Source of the DNA: an uncultured Prevotellaceae bacterium
GTDB lineage: Bacteria; Bacteroidota; Bacteroidia; Bacteroidales; Bacteroidaceae
Reading direction: 5' to 3'
Assembly: GCA_937915745.1 (NCBI GenBank)
Contig: CALGGJ010000013.1
Location: 1 to 12,426, forward strand
DNA: 12,426 nucleotides
In this document: positions 6,373 through 12,376 of the stretch, one piece after another
Numbering within the stretch: position 1 is the stretch's first letter
Layout: every line of letters starts with the position of its first letter
Notes under the pieces: generated by a model
The model's database searches: none
What the model was told of the DNA's origin: nothing
The model's input: only the letters and a program-made list of their open reading frames with translations
Position numbers and translations under genes: made by a program

Positions 6373-7146
6373 ATGAATCGTATAAACCAACTGTTTTTAG
6401 ACAAGCCTTCTGGTATTATGTCAATTTATTTCTGCGCCGGACATCCGTCCATCCACTCTACTATCGACACCATCCTCACACTTCAGCGGCACGGCATTGA
6501 TATGGTGGAAGTTGGGATACCATTCTCCGACCCTATGGCAGACGGCCCCGTCATACAAGATGCCGCCACTAAGGCTCTTAAAGGCGGTATGACCCTTCGC
6601 CTGCTGTTCAGTCAGTTAGCATCAGCACGCCCTGCTGTTCATATACCACTCATTCTCATGGGTTACCTCAATCCTATTTGTCACTATGGCTACGAACCGT
6701 TTTTTGCCCGTTGCCGCGAAGTTGGCATCGATGGTGTCATCATTCCCGACCTCCCCTTTTCCGACTATCTTGAGCACATAAAACCACTTGCCGACCGCTA
6801 CGATATACGTGTCATCATGCTCATCACACCCGAGACATCCGACGAGCGCATACGTTTCATCGACAACAACACCGACGGATTTATATATATGGTCAGTTCT
6901 GCTGCCATCACAGGTGCTCAACACGAGTTCGACGCTGCCAAGCAGGCTTATTTCGCACGCATCGACCATATGCAACTCACTCATCCACGCATGATAGGAT
7001 TTGGTATATCCAATCGGCAAACACTTCAGGCTGCACTTTCAAACTCGTCGGGTGCCATCATCGGCAGTCAGTTCGTAAGTTTGCTCGATACCTGCCCGGA
7101 TGCAGAAAGTGCTATAATACATCTGCTCGATAAACTAAACACATAG
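6373..7146 (+). CDS. trpA: Tryptophan synthase alpha chain
   Basis: 257 residues, full length. It cleaves indoleglycerol phosphate and passes indole to TrpB. The barrel motifs are present: VEVGIPFSDPMADGPVIQ with the catalytic Glu46 and Asp57, the loop LMGYLNPICHYG, VIIPDLPFSDY, MLITPETSDERI, GFIYMVSSAAITGA, IGFGISN and GAIIGSQFV. It is the last gene of the operon but lies 327 nt after trpF, behind a repeat element; an adjacent or overlapping position is more usual. No consensus promoter is visible in the gap, so it probably depends on readthrough from the main trp promoter. The partner TrpB is encoded at the other end as part of a fusion. No good intrinsic terminator follows. Confidence 0.95.
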   Translation: MNRINQLFLDKPSGIMSIYFCAGHPSIHSTIDTILTLQRHGIDMVEVGIPFSDPMADGPVIQDAATKALKGGMTLRLLFSQLASARPAVHIPLILMGYLNPICHYGYEPFFARCREVGIDGVIIPDLPFSDYLEHIKPLADRYDIRVIMLITPETSDERIRFIDNNTDGFIYMVSSAAITGAQHEFDAAKQAYFARIDHMQLTHPRMIGFGISNRQTLQAALSNSSGAIIGSQFVSLLDTCPDAESAIIHLLDKLNT

Positions 7147-7222
7147 TGCTTTTCCCAGTAAGAAAGCTTTTTCATATAAGGAAAATACCCACTGCGCCTG
7201 TTTTGCAGCAATCTTCCACCCT

Positions 7223-7258
7223 GTCATACCGACGGAGCGAAGCGAAGGAGTGTATCTG
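7223..7258 (+). repeat. Solo end copy of the MITE-like repeat
   Basis: It reads GTCATACCGACGGAGCGAAG then CGAAGGAGTGTATCTG, matching the right end of the 7424-7578 unit. It is followed directly by the right inverted-repeat arm. Confidence 0.85.
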
Positions 7259-7259
7259 A

Positions 7260-7342
7260 TATTAGGCTCTGAAGGGGAGTTAAAGGGTAGTTAAAGAGAA
7301 GTTAAAGGGACGAATGTTTTGTAAACACCCTATAAGTAACGT
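7260..7342. repeat. Right arm of the inverted repeat flanking the trp operon
   Basis: This is the reverse complement of 1-106, with three full 11-nt units instead of five and one G fewer. It starts at TATTAGGCTCTGAAGGGG and ends at AAGTAACGT. With the left arm it encloses promoter, attenuator and all trp genes. The similarity is high enough that the two arms must share a recent origin or have been kept alike by recombination. Confidence 0.9.
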
Positions 7343-7391
7343 CCCTTCCTATCCTTTTAACTTCCTTTCCATTCTCTTCCATTCCCTTCTG

Positions 7392-7415
7392 CTCTGGGCT
7401 TGCGAAAGCCCAGAG
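7392..7415 (+). repeat. Perfect 10-bp hairpin with GCGA tetraloop
   Basis: CTCTGGGCTT pairs with AAGCCCAGAG around GCGA, a GNRA loop. A rearranged relative (AAGCCCAGAG, CTTGCGAAA) lies at 106-124 next to the left inverted-repeat arm. There is no T-run, so a terminator role is not supported. Confidence 0.7.
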
Positions 7416-7423
7416 TTAGTATG

Positions 7424-7578
7424 CAGATACGCTCCTACGGTATTTCATACCTCCGTCGGTATGACTTCAGCGAAATGTCGTTCTATATAGAAAACTGGTG
7501 AGTTCAAAAAAAACCGTGCTGTCTTGCAGTAAACCCCCGCCTGTCATACCGACGGAGCGAAGCGCAGGAGTGTATCTG
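7424..7578 (+). repeat. MITE-like repeat unit, copy 2
   Basis: The left end is 7424-7465 (CAGATACGCTCCTACGG ... GTCGGTATGAC, with an inner GGTAT/ATACC hairpin). The spacer is 7466-7542, and the right end is 7543-7578 (GTCATACCGACGGAGCG ... GTGTATCTG). The spacer pieces TTCTATATAGAAAACTGG and CTTGCAG are shared with 9834-9909. The unit encodes nothing. The size and related inverted ends recall a MITE or a REP pair moved by a transposase acting in trans; no transposase is in the window. Confidence 0.8.
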
Positions 7579-7597
7579 ATATGTAACCCTCCGCCCT

Positions 7598-7633
7598 GTC
7601 ATACCGACGGAGCGAAGCAAAGGAGTGTATCTG
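7598..7633 (+). repeat. Solo end copy of the MITE-like repeat
   Basis: GTCATACCGACGGAGCGAAG followed by CAAAGGAGTGTATCTG. With 7543-7578 and 7654-7689 it forms three direct copies about 55 nt apart, linked by GATATGTAA plus a short CCGCC-containing spacer. Confidence 0.85.
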
Positions 7634-7653
7634 ATATGTAAACCTTCCGCCTT

Positions 7654-7689
7654 GTCATACCGACGGAGCGAAGCGCAGGAGTGTATCTG
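7654..7689 (+). repeat. Solo end copy of the MITE-like repeat
   Basis: This is the third direct copy of the array (GTCATACCGACGGAGCGAAG, then CGCAGGAGTGTATCTG). The regular spacing suggests amplification by tandem duplication of a unit of about 55 nt. Confidence 0.85.
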
Positions 7690-7708
7690 ATATGTAACTA
7701 AAACATAG

Positions 7709-7750
7709 TACGAAACTTTACATACGAAACTTGTATATCCGAAACTTATA
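7709..7750 (+). repeat. Threefold short direct repeat
   Basis: TACGAAACTTTACA, TACGAAACTTGTATA and TCCGAAACTTATA lie head to tail. A related piece, ATACAAGTTTCG, occurs in the other orientation at 6068-6079 and 9760-9776 next to MITE-like copies. A CTGTGATTT tandem follows at 7781-7800. Confidence 0.6.
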
Positions 7751-7842
7751 TTAATCCTATTGTTTCTTTAACCTTTATATCTGTGATTTCTGTGATTTCT
7801 GTGTGACCCCTTTATTTGTCAATGTTTTTTTCCCAAGTCGGG

Positions 7843-7893
7843 ACAAATCGGAACAAATCGGTAAAGTCGCCTATACGCAATGTCGTAACTTTG
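7843..7893 (+). promoter_or_regulatory. Probable promoter region of the HU-like gene
   Basis: TAACTTTG at 7886-7893 fits the Bacteroidetes -7 box, and GTCGTAACTTTGT is shared with the fasciclin promoter. There is no good TTTG at the -33 position. Instead two direct 10-nt units (ACAAATCGGA, ACAAATCGGT at 7843-7862) cover the place where it should be, possibly an activator site. This would give a 5' untranslated region of about 235 nt. Confidence 0.5.
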
Positions 7894-7969
7894 TACTGCA
7901 AACGGCACGAGCGACTATTCACCACGTCACACCTGCTCCCACATAACCGGCATCACGTATATACGCACG

Positions 7970-8134
7970 ATGGTGAAGATATACAACTTCAGGCCTGTAC
8001 GTATATTGACAAGCCCTCACGCCTATATACACGGCAACCCGCCATCGGCCGGTGTCAGAGCGTCGGACATCTGCTGGAAGTCAAAGTGTCGCGCAGCAAA
8101 CACCAGTATTAACCATCAAACAATTACAACATGA
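7970..8134 (+). CDS. Possible 54-aa upstream ORF of the HU-like gene
   Basis: ATG at 7970 opens a 54-codon frame that starts MVKIYNFRPVRIL and ends with a TGA overlapping the HU-like ATG at 8131 (ATGA). The overlap would allow translational coupling, and the ORF sits wholly within the predicted long 5' leader. No family is recognised, and the C-terminal half is rich in Ser, Thr and Asn with no clear domain. It may be chance. Confidence 0.2.
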   Translation: MVKIYNFRPVRILTSPHAYIHGNPPSAGVRASDICWKSKCRAANTSINHQTITT

Positions 8135-8634
8135 ATTATTCTATCGCAGGCCGTAAGGCCATCATCGGCAAGAATGCCGGACAGACCCTCTACAGTGCAT
8201 CACTTCAGCTGAGTCCGAAAGTCAGCCTCGACGAATTTGCCGAGCACATGTCGAGCCACGACTGCAAGTACAACAAAGGCGATATCTACTCGGTGCTGAC
8301 CCAAGCCACCAAGTGTGTGCGCGAGTTCCTGCTCGAAGGTCGTAAGGTAGAATTCGGCGACCTGGGTACCTTCGTTCCCAAAATCAAGTCGAGCTCCACG
8401 ACCAAGGCCGACGACTTCACTGCCCAAAACATCACGGTGGTCACGGCCCGCTGGCAGGTAGGCACCTCCATCAAAAACATGCGTTCCGACGCCACGCTCG
8501 AGTACCAGCCGAGCCGTAAGAACCAAGCCCTGCTGCGCCAGGCCGAGAAGAACGGACAGTCGAGCATGACCCTCGCCGAGAAAACCACTGACACCAGCTC
8601 AGGCACCGGCGGCACCGAAGCAGGAGGTGAGTAA
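8131..8634 (+). CDS. HU-related DNA-binding protein
   Basis: 167 residues of the HU-related family found in Bacteroidetes (longer than classical HU of about 90). The features are LSLDEFAEHM-like spacing (SLDEFAEHMSSHDCKYNKGDIYSVLTQATKCVREFLLEGRKV written in parts: SLDEFAEHM, NKGDIYSVL, VREFLLEGRKV), then EFGDLGTFVPKIKS, the equivalent of the HU beta-arm region, and a C-terminal NITVVTARWQVG. The tail after about residue 135 is low-complexity (Ser, Thr, Gly, Glu) and probably disordered. It is expected to bind and bend DNA in the cytoplasm; a structural or regulatory role is inferred from the fold. It heads a module with the smalltalk peptide and an amidase, a grouping seen repeatedly in Bacteroides. 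The DNA is more GC-rich and codon-biased than in the surrounding spacers, suggesting good expression. Confidence 0.85.
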   Translation: MNYSIAGRKAIIGKNAGQTLYSASLQLSPKVSLDEFAEHMSSHDCKYNKGDIYSVLTQATKCVREFLLEGRKVEFGDLGTFVPKIKSSSTTKADDFTAQNITVVTARWQVGTSIKNMRSDATLEYQPSRKNQALLRQAEKNGQSSMTLAEKTTDTSSGTGGTEAGGE

Positions 8635-8640
8635 CGACCA

Positions 8641-8669
8641 GCCCGGCCCCCGCAAGGGGGTCCACGGGC
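8641..8669 (+). terminator. Strong hairpin after the HU-like gene
   Basis: CCCCC (8647-8651) and GGGGG (8656-8660) enclose a GCAA tetraloop, with an outer GCCC (8641-8644) / GGGC (8666-8669) extension. A TTTTT run comes only at 8691-8695, 21 nt later, so it is a weak or partial terminator or an mRNA-stabilising 3' structure separating HU from the smaller downstream genes. Confidence 0.45.
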
Positions 8670-8735
8670 CGACGGTCAATCATTGAAAGGTTTTTCGTCA
8701 ATCCGCGCACCTCGCGCAACTAATCATCAATCACC

Positions 8736-8834
8736 ATGTCAAAGAAAGAAATCATCAAGTACATCCTCCAGACCATAGCGGCCATCATCACCGCTGCCCT
8801 CACAGCCCTCGGCACCACGTCGTGCATGGGTTAA
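8736..8834 (+). CDS. Smalltalk-type peptide, 32 aa
   Basis: It starts MSKKEIIKYILQ and ends GTTSCMG. A lysine-rich start is followed by a hydrophobic helix (about residues 10-27) and a Cys at residue 30, matching the small Bacteroidetes family called smalltalk, which usually lies beside an N-acetylmuramoyl-L-alanine amidase, as here. The helix should insert in the inner membrane. The end TTSC resembles a lipobox; if it were cleaved and lipidated, only Cys-Met-Gly would remain. Function is unknown. A holin-like or spanin-like partner of the amidase is conceivable but unproven. It lies 101 nt after the HU-like gene and 169 nt before the amidase. Confidence 0.85.
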   Translation: MSKKEIIKYILQTIAAIITAALTALGTTSCMG

Positions 8835-8857
8835 GGTATCACCCGGCGGCATGCAAC

Positions 8858-8899
8858 GCCTGTCTGACAGCATCCCACTGTCGGGCAGGCAATGCCTGC
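8858..8899 (+). repeat. Two overlapping hairpins between smalltalk and amidase
   Basis: GCCTG-TCT-GACAG (8858-8870) can pair with CTGTC-GGG-CAGGC (8878-8890) around a seven-base loop. Alternatively GCAGGC (8885-8890) pairs with GCCTGC (8894-8899). The two structures exclude each other. The core resembles the CTG/CAG-rich palindromes at 1583 and 6137. The rest of the gap (8900-9003) shows no further signal. Confidence 0.6.
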
Positions 8900-9003
8900 T
8901 GCATCATCACAGACACAAGTCTGCAACCTGTTGTCCTCCGTATGACCGTTATTAAATCATACGAAGTACTGAATACAAGATCATCAATTTATCCTTTTTC
9001 CAC

Positions 9004-9456
9004 ATGCGTACCATCACATTCATCATCATCCACTGCTCGGCAGTGCGTCCCACCCAGACCAGTTCTGCACGTGAGATCGACCTCTGGCATCGGGCCCGGG
9101 GCTGGAAAAACGGGATAGGCTATCATTATGTAGTACGTCGCGACGGCACCATCGAACCCGGACGCCCCGAGGAGCAGGTAGGTGCCCACTGCAAGAGCCA
9201 CAACACCCATTCGATAGGCGTCTGCTACGAAGGCGGACTCGACACTCTCGGTCAACCCGCCGACACCCGCACGCCGGCACAGCGCAAAGCCCTGCGTCAG
9301 CTCCTCACCGTCCTCCGACACCGTTATCCACAAGCCCTCATCGTCGGGCATAACACCCTCGCACGAGTCTCCTGTCCCTGCTTCGATGCCCTGTCGGAGT
9401 ACGAAGACATAGACATAGATAAAGTCGCTGACGACGGTTACCTCCACACACTCTGA
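9004..9456 (+). CDS. N-acetylmuramoyl-L-alanine amidase, T7 lysozyme-like
   Basis: 150 residues, one Amidase_2 domain, which cuts the bond between muramic acid and the stem peptide in peptidoglycan. The probable zinc ligands are His10 (IIIHCSA), His116 (IVGHN) and Cys124 (SCPCFD); the eight-residue His-Cys spacing matches T7 lysozyme. The IGYHYVVRRDGTI (38-50) and GAHCKSHNTHSIGVCYEGG segments are typical. Two oddities are seen: the usual GHRD is GHNT, and the place of the catalytic Lys (two before the zinc Cys) is Val122 with Arg121 beside it, so activity may be altered. There is no signal peptide, so release would need membrane passage; the adjacent smalltalk peptide is a candidate partner. 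Prophage-derived or interbacterial use are both possible. Confidence 0.88.
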   Translation: MRTITFIIIHCSAVRPTQTSSAREIDLWHRARGWKNGIGYHYVVRRDGTIEPGRPEEQVGAHCKSHNTHSIGVCYEGGLDTLGQPADTRTPAQRKALRQLLTVLRHRYPQALIVGHNTLARVSCPCFDALSEYEDIDIDKVADDGYLHTL

Positions 9457-9479
9457 CGTCATGTCAAGGTCTTCAACCT

Positions 9480-9751
9480 TTACCCACGAATACAGCCCAT
9501 CATTTTTATCCAGAAGACGCTGAACGCCTCCGGGTTTGCCCTGTTCAGCGTCTGCATCAGCATGACGAACTTGGTGTAGTCCAATCTCTTCAGCTCACCC
9601 TTTTTAACTGTGTGAACTTCGAGTTACCGAAATGGCTCTCCGACCTCACCCACTCTGTTGACAGGCGGTTGTCGTTCAAAAACTGAGCCACCATCCTACC
9701 GAGCGTCTGCAGAGGTTCCTCTGCCGCTCCCAATTCATTTTTCTCTTCCAT
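9480..9751 (-). pseudogene. Small unknown ORF broken by one frameshift
   Basis: From ATG at 9751 (reverse strand) the frame reads MEEKNELGAAEEPLQTLGRM onwards for 53 codons and stops at 9590. One base inserted in the A5 run (9601-9605 on the plus strand as TTTTT) restores a frame KGELKRLDYTKFVMLMQTLN..., ending at 9480, for about 90 residues in all. The composition of both halves (amphipathic, Leu/Met/Arg mixes, no stops) looks coding. A -1 slip on AAA at the same run would give the same product, so programmed frameshifting or a sequencing error are alternatives. I do not recognise the family. It converges on the amidase gene. Confidence 0.5.
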
Positions 9752-9791
9752 ATATTCGTTATACAAGTTTCGCAGGTATATATTTCACATA

Positions 9792-9945
9792 CAGATACGC
9801 TCCTACGGTATTTCATACCTCCGTCGGTATGACTTCAATGGAATGTTGTTCTATATAGAAAACTGGCGAGTTCGAAAAACCTGTGCTATCTTGCAGCACC
9901 CTTCCTCCTGTCATACCGACGGAGCGGAGCGCAGGAGTGTATCCG
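9792..9945 (+). repeat. MITE-like repeat unit, copy 3
   Basis: The left end is 9792-9833, the spacer 9834-9909 and the right end 9910-9945, the same design as 7424-7578 with the TTCTATATAGAAAACTGG piece conserved in the spacer. The right end finishes ATCCG instead of ATCTG. It sits in a gene-free stretch (9752-10113) that otherwise shows only short AT-rich tracts. Confidence 0.8.
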
Positions 9946-9959
9946 GCACCCTTTCTCCT

Positions 9960-9995
9960 GTCATACCGACGGAGCGGAGCGCGGGAATGTATCTT
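9960..9995 (+). repeat. Solo end copy of the MITE-like repeat
   Basis: GTCATACCGACGGAGCGGAG, then CGCGGGAATGTATCTT. It is a direct repeat of 9910-9945, 50 nt further on, echoing the tandem array at 7543-7689. Confidence 0.8.
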
Positions 9996-10113
9996 AGGTG
10001 TATAGGGTATAAGTCATTTTTTTGTGAATTTGTGTGTTTTACGACGGTTTGATGTAGGTTTGGGTTATTCGATGTCAGTTTTTTATTTTATTGTTATTTT
10101 TTTCCCGAAAAAG

Positions 10114-10145
10114 TTTGTATCTGTGAAAATAAAGTCGTAACTTTG
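10114..10145 (+). promoter_or_regulatory. Promoter of the fasciclin lipoprotein gene
   Basis: TTTG at 10114-10117 and TAACTTTG at 10138-10145, 20 nt apart, match the Bacteroidetes consensus on both sides. The predicted start is about 10149-10152, giving a leader of under 20 nt before ATG 10169. Confidence 0.8.
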
Positions 10146-10168
10146 TGGCAGTATTAAAGGATTTGATT

Positions 10169-12256
10169 ATGAAAACATTGCCCGTACTGATAACCTTGCG
10201 ACGCTGCACCGTTGGTGTGTTCCGTGCAGCGGCTGCCGTGTCCGTGATGCTCACAATGCTCACAATTTCTTGCAGCGATGAACCCGACGAGAAAAACTAC
10301 TACACAGCCAAAGGTTTTATGGCCAGCGGATACCTCACCTATCATGAAGATATCTTCAGCCAGTTCATCGCCATTATCAACAAGTCGGAGATGGTCAACT
10401 TCGACCTCCTCGGCACGTACGGCTCATATACCGTTTTCGCACCGACCAACGATGCCGTCGATGTATATCTGGCCTCGCGCGGATTGCAGTCGGTGGATCA
10501 GCTCAGTGTAAAAGACTGCGACACCATTGCTGCAACACACATTATCGAGCAGTCGTACTACACCACAGACTTCTCGGATGCCACACTGCCCACAATGAAC
10601 ATGCTCGACCGCTACCTCACCATCACCTGCTACGAAGACACCACAATAACGACAGGCGAAGTGCCTATCGCATATTTCATCAATGCCGACTCGCGCATCA
10701 TACAACGCGATGACTCGGTGGAAAACGGAGTGGTACACACCGTTGACCACGTGATAAACACAACTACAGAGATGTTGCCCGATTTTATGAAGAAAGACAG
10801 CACCATATCGCTCTTCTGCCTTGCAATGGAACTCACACACATGGACGACTCGATGCGATATTACATCGACGACTCATACAGCATCTCCGTAGATTCGGTT
10901 GAAGAGGGACGATGCCTGCTCACCGGTACGACAGTCGATAACGTATCCTACATGGAACGGCGGTATATATGCTTCACCGGATTTATCGAGCCCGACGAGG
11001 TGTTTGCCGAGCACGGCATCAACAATATTGAAGACCTGCGCGAGTATGCCAGGCAGGTGTATGACGAAATGTATCCGGAAGATGCTGGCGTGACCGACGA
11101 GACCGACCGTCGCAACTCGCTCAACCGATTCGTGTCATACCATTTCCTGCCCGAGCGTATAGTATATAACATGCTTACCCCAGATAACAAACTGCTCAAC
11201 TCCAACTTCGACCGCAGGCATTGGGACGTGGCCGACTGGTATGAAACCATGATGCCATATTCCATCATGAAAATCTCGTTCCCTTCGGGTACTCAGGCCG
11301 GACGATACGTAAACCGCCGCGGATTGCAAAACCACAAAGATTACAGAGGGGTCCTCATACCTGGAGCCAAGATACTCTCGCCGACCGAGGCGAAGACGAA
11401 CATGGTGGCCGTCAATGGTGTCTATCATTACCTGACCGACATAATTAATTATGGACGAGTGACGCAAGAAGATGTGTTGAACGAACGTCTGCGAATCGAT
11501 GCCACCACACTCTCGCCCGATTTCATGACCAGCGGAGCACGCGGTCACGGAGTGCGCGGAGTGGGAGGATGCCCTGAATATCCGGGACAGTATGGACTCC
11601 GAAGCTCGTCATACGACCCTGTGCAAAACAACAACACATGTATTGCATTCAAGGCCGGTTCGGTGAAAAACTGGATATTTTCTGACGTACAGACACACTT
11701 GCACGTTCGCAACAGATACCTGGACTTCTGGTCGTACCAAGGCGACGAGTTGCAGATAACAGGTATGTACGACGTACAATTCAAAATACCACCAGTACCC
11801 GAGGGCGAGTACGAACTGCGAATACAAGTTTGCATCGGATTTGATACACGTGGTATCATACAGGTGTATTTCGACGGAATGCCATGCGGCATACCTGTTG
11901 ATTTGCGCAAACACGGAGACGACGCAAGCATCGGATGGCGTAGCGATGCAGACCTGGGTGACGAAGAAGCCATTGCTGCATACGACAAGGCCCTGCACAA
12001 CCGTGGGTGGATGAAGGGACCGGCATCCTACGGAGGAACATCGGCCGATGGTACGGGCGGACGCAATCCGCAGCGAAACATACGCGACGACATGCGACGA
12101 ATATACACTACATTCCATTCTGACGGAAAAACCGACCACTGGGTGCGTGTGCAGCAGAAACTGGAAACGACGAACGGCTCGTTCGCATTCGACTACATGG
12201 AACTCTGTCCGCGCAACGTGTATAACAACGAACTCTACGCAGAAGATCGTTGGTAA
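10169..12256 (+). CDS. Fasciclin-domain surface lipoprotein
   Basis: 695 residues from ATG 10169; an upstream in-frame GTG at 10145 lies inside the promoter and is rejected. Residues 1-34 are a lipoprotein signal peptide, with Cys35 in LTISC, followed by SDEPDE, an acidic stretch like the Bacteroidetes export signal that sends lipoproteins to the cell surface. FAS1 domain 1 spans about 60-200 (YGSYTVFAPTNDAV, NGVVHTVDHVI). A second, more diverged FAS1 domain spans about 205-430 (FVSYHFLPERIVYN, VNGVYHYLTDII). The C-terminal part (about 440-695) looks like a beta-rich ligand-binding module (FDTRGIIQVYFDGMP, FAFDYMELCP). Such proteins usually accompany SusC/SusD pairs and bind glycans or other polymers, but no SusC/SusD is in the window. 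It is transcribed alone here, with its own promoter and terminator. Confidence 0.85.
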   Translation: MKTLPVLITLRRCTVGVFRAAAAVSVMLTMLTISCSDEPDEKNYYTAKGFMASGYLTYHEDIFSQFIAIINKSEMVNFDLLGTYGSYTVFAPTNDAVDVYLASRGLQSVDQLSVKDCDTIAATHIIEQSYYTTDFSDATLPTMNMLDRYLTITCYEDTTITTGEVPIAYFINADSRIIQRDDSVENGVVHTVDHVINTTTEMLPDFMKKDSTISLFCLAMELTHMDDSMRYYIDDSYSISVDSVEEGRCLLTGTTVDNVSYMERRYICFTGFIEPDEVFAEHGINNIEDLREYARQVYDEMYPEDAGVTDETDRRNSLNRFVSYHFLPERIVYNMLTPDNKLLNSNFDRRHWDVADWYETMMPYSIMKISFPSGTQAGRYVNRRGLQNHKDYRGVLIPGAKILSPTEAKTNMVAVNGVYHYLTDIINYGRVTQEDVLNERLRIDATTLSPDFMTSGARGHGVRGVGGCPEYPGQYGLRSSSYDPVQNNNTCIAFKAGSVKNWIFSDVQTHLHVRNRYLDFWSYQGDELQITGMYDVQFKIPPVPEGEYELRIQVCIGFDTRGIIQVYFDGMPCGIPVDLRKHGDDASIGWRSDADLGDEEAIAAYDKALHNRGWMKGPASYGGTSADGTGGRNPQRNIRDDMRRIYTTFHSDGKTDHWVRVQQKLETTNGSFAFDYMELCPRNVYNNELYAEDRW

Positions 12257-12330
12257 AGACTGACAAGGTCACCCGATAATAACTGAACAGGTCACCCCCG
12301 ACGACATCCATATACAACGATACTTGTAAG

Positions 12331-12375
12331 ACAATACCGCTGGCAAGAAATAGTGGTGCCGGCGGTATTGTTTTT
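12331..12375 (+). terminator. Intrinsic terminator of the fasciclin gene
   Basis: ACAATACCGC (12331-12340) pairs with GCGGTATTGT (12362-12371). The stem continues with TGGCA / TGCCG (one wobble) around an 11-nt loop and is followed by TTTT. This is the clearest terminator in the window. Confidence 0.9.
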
Positions 12376-12376
12376 G

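Larger units (their letters stand above)
7147..7815. other. Gene-free, repeat-dense spacer
   Basis: No credible coding frame is seen on either strand. The stretch is made of the right arm of the trp-flanking inverted repeat, one MITE-like unit, three solo copies of its right end, a perfect GNRA-loop hairpin and short tandem repeats. It separates the trp operon from the HU/smalltalk/amidase module and looks like a landing zone for small repeats. Confidence 0.8.

Noticed and set aside
7150..7185. Terminator after trpA (TTTTCC / GGAAAA)
   Set aside because: The stem is a weak AT-rich six pairs with a long loop and no following T-run.
7543..7689. CRISPR-like array (three direct repeats of about 36 nt spaced by about 19-20 nt)
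   Set aside because: The spacers are nearly the same as each other and too short, the repeats also occur singly and inverted elsewhere, and no cas gene is present.
7816..8112. 98-codon ORF before the HU-like gene
   Set aside because: It runs through the promoter and tandem repeats, and its composition is not protein-like.
8989..9462. 157-codon reverse ORF opposite the amidase
   Set aside because: It is a shadow of the clearly recognisable amidase on the plus strand.
12268..12297. GGTCACCC direct repeat after the fasciclin gene
   Set aside because: Only two short copies lie in a small spacer; chance is a sufficient explanation.
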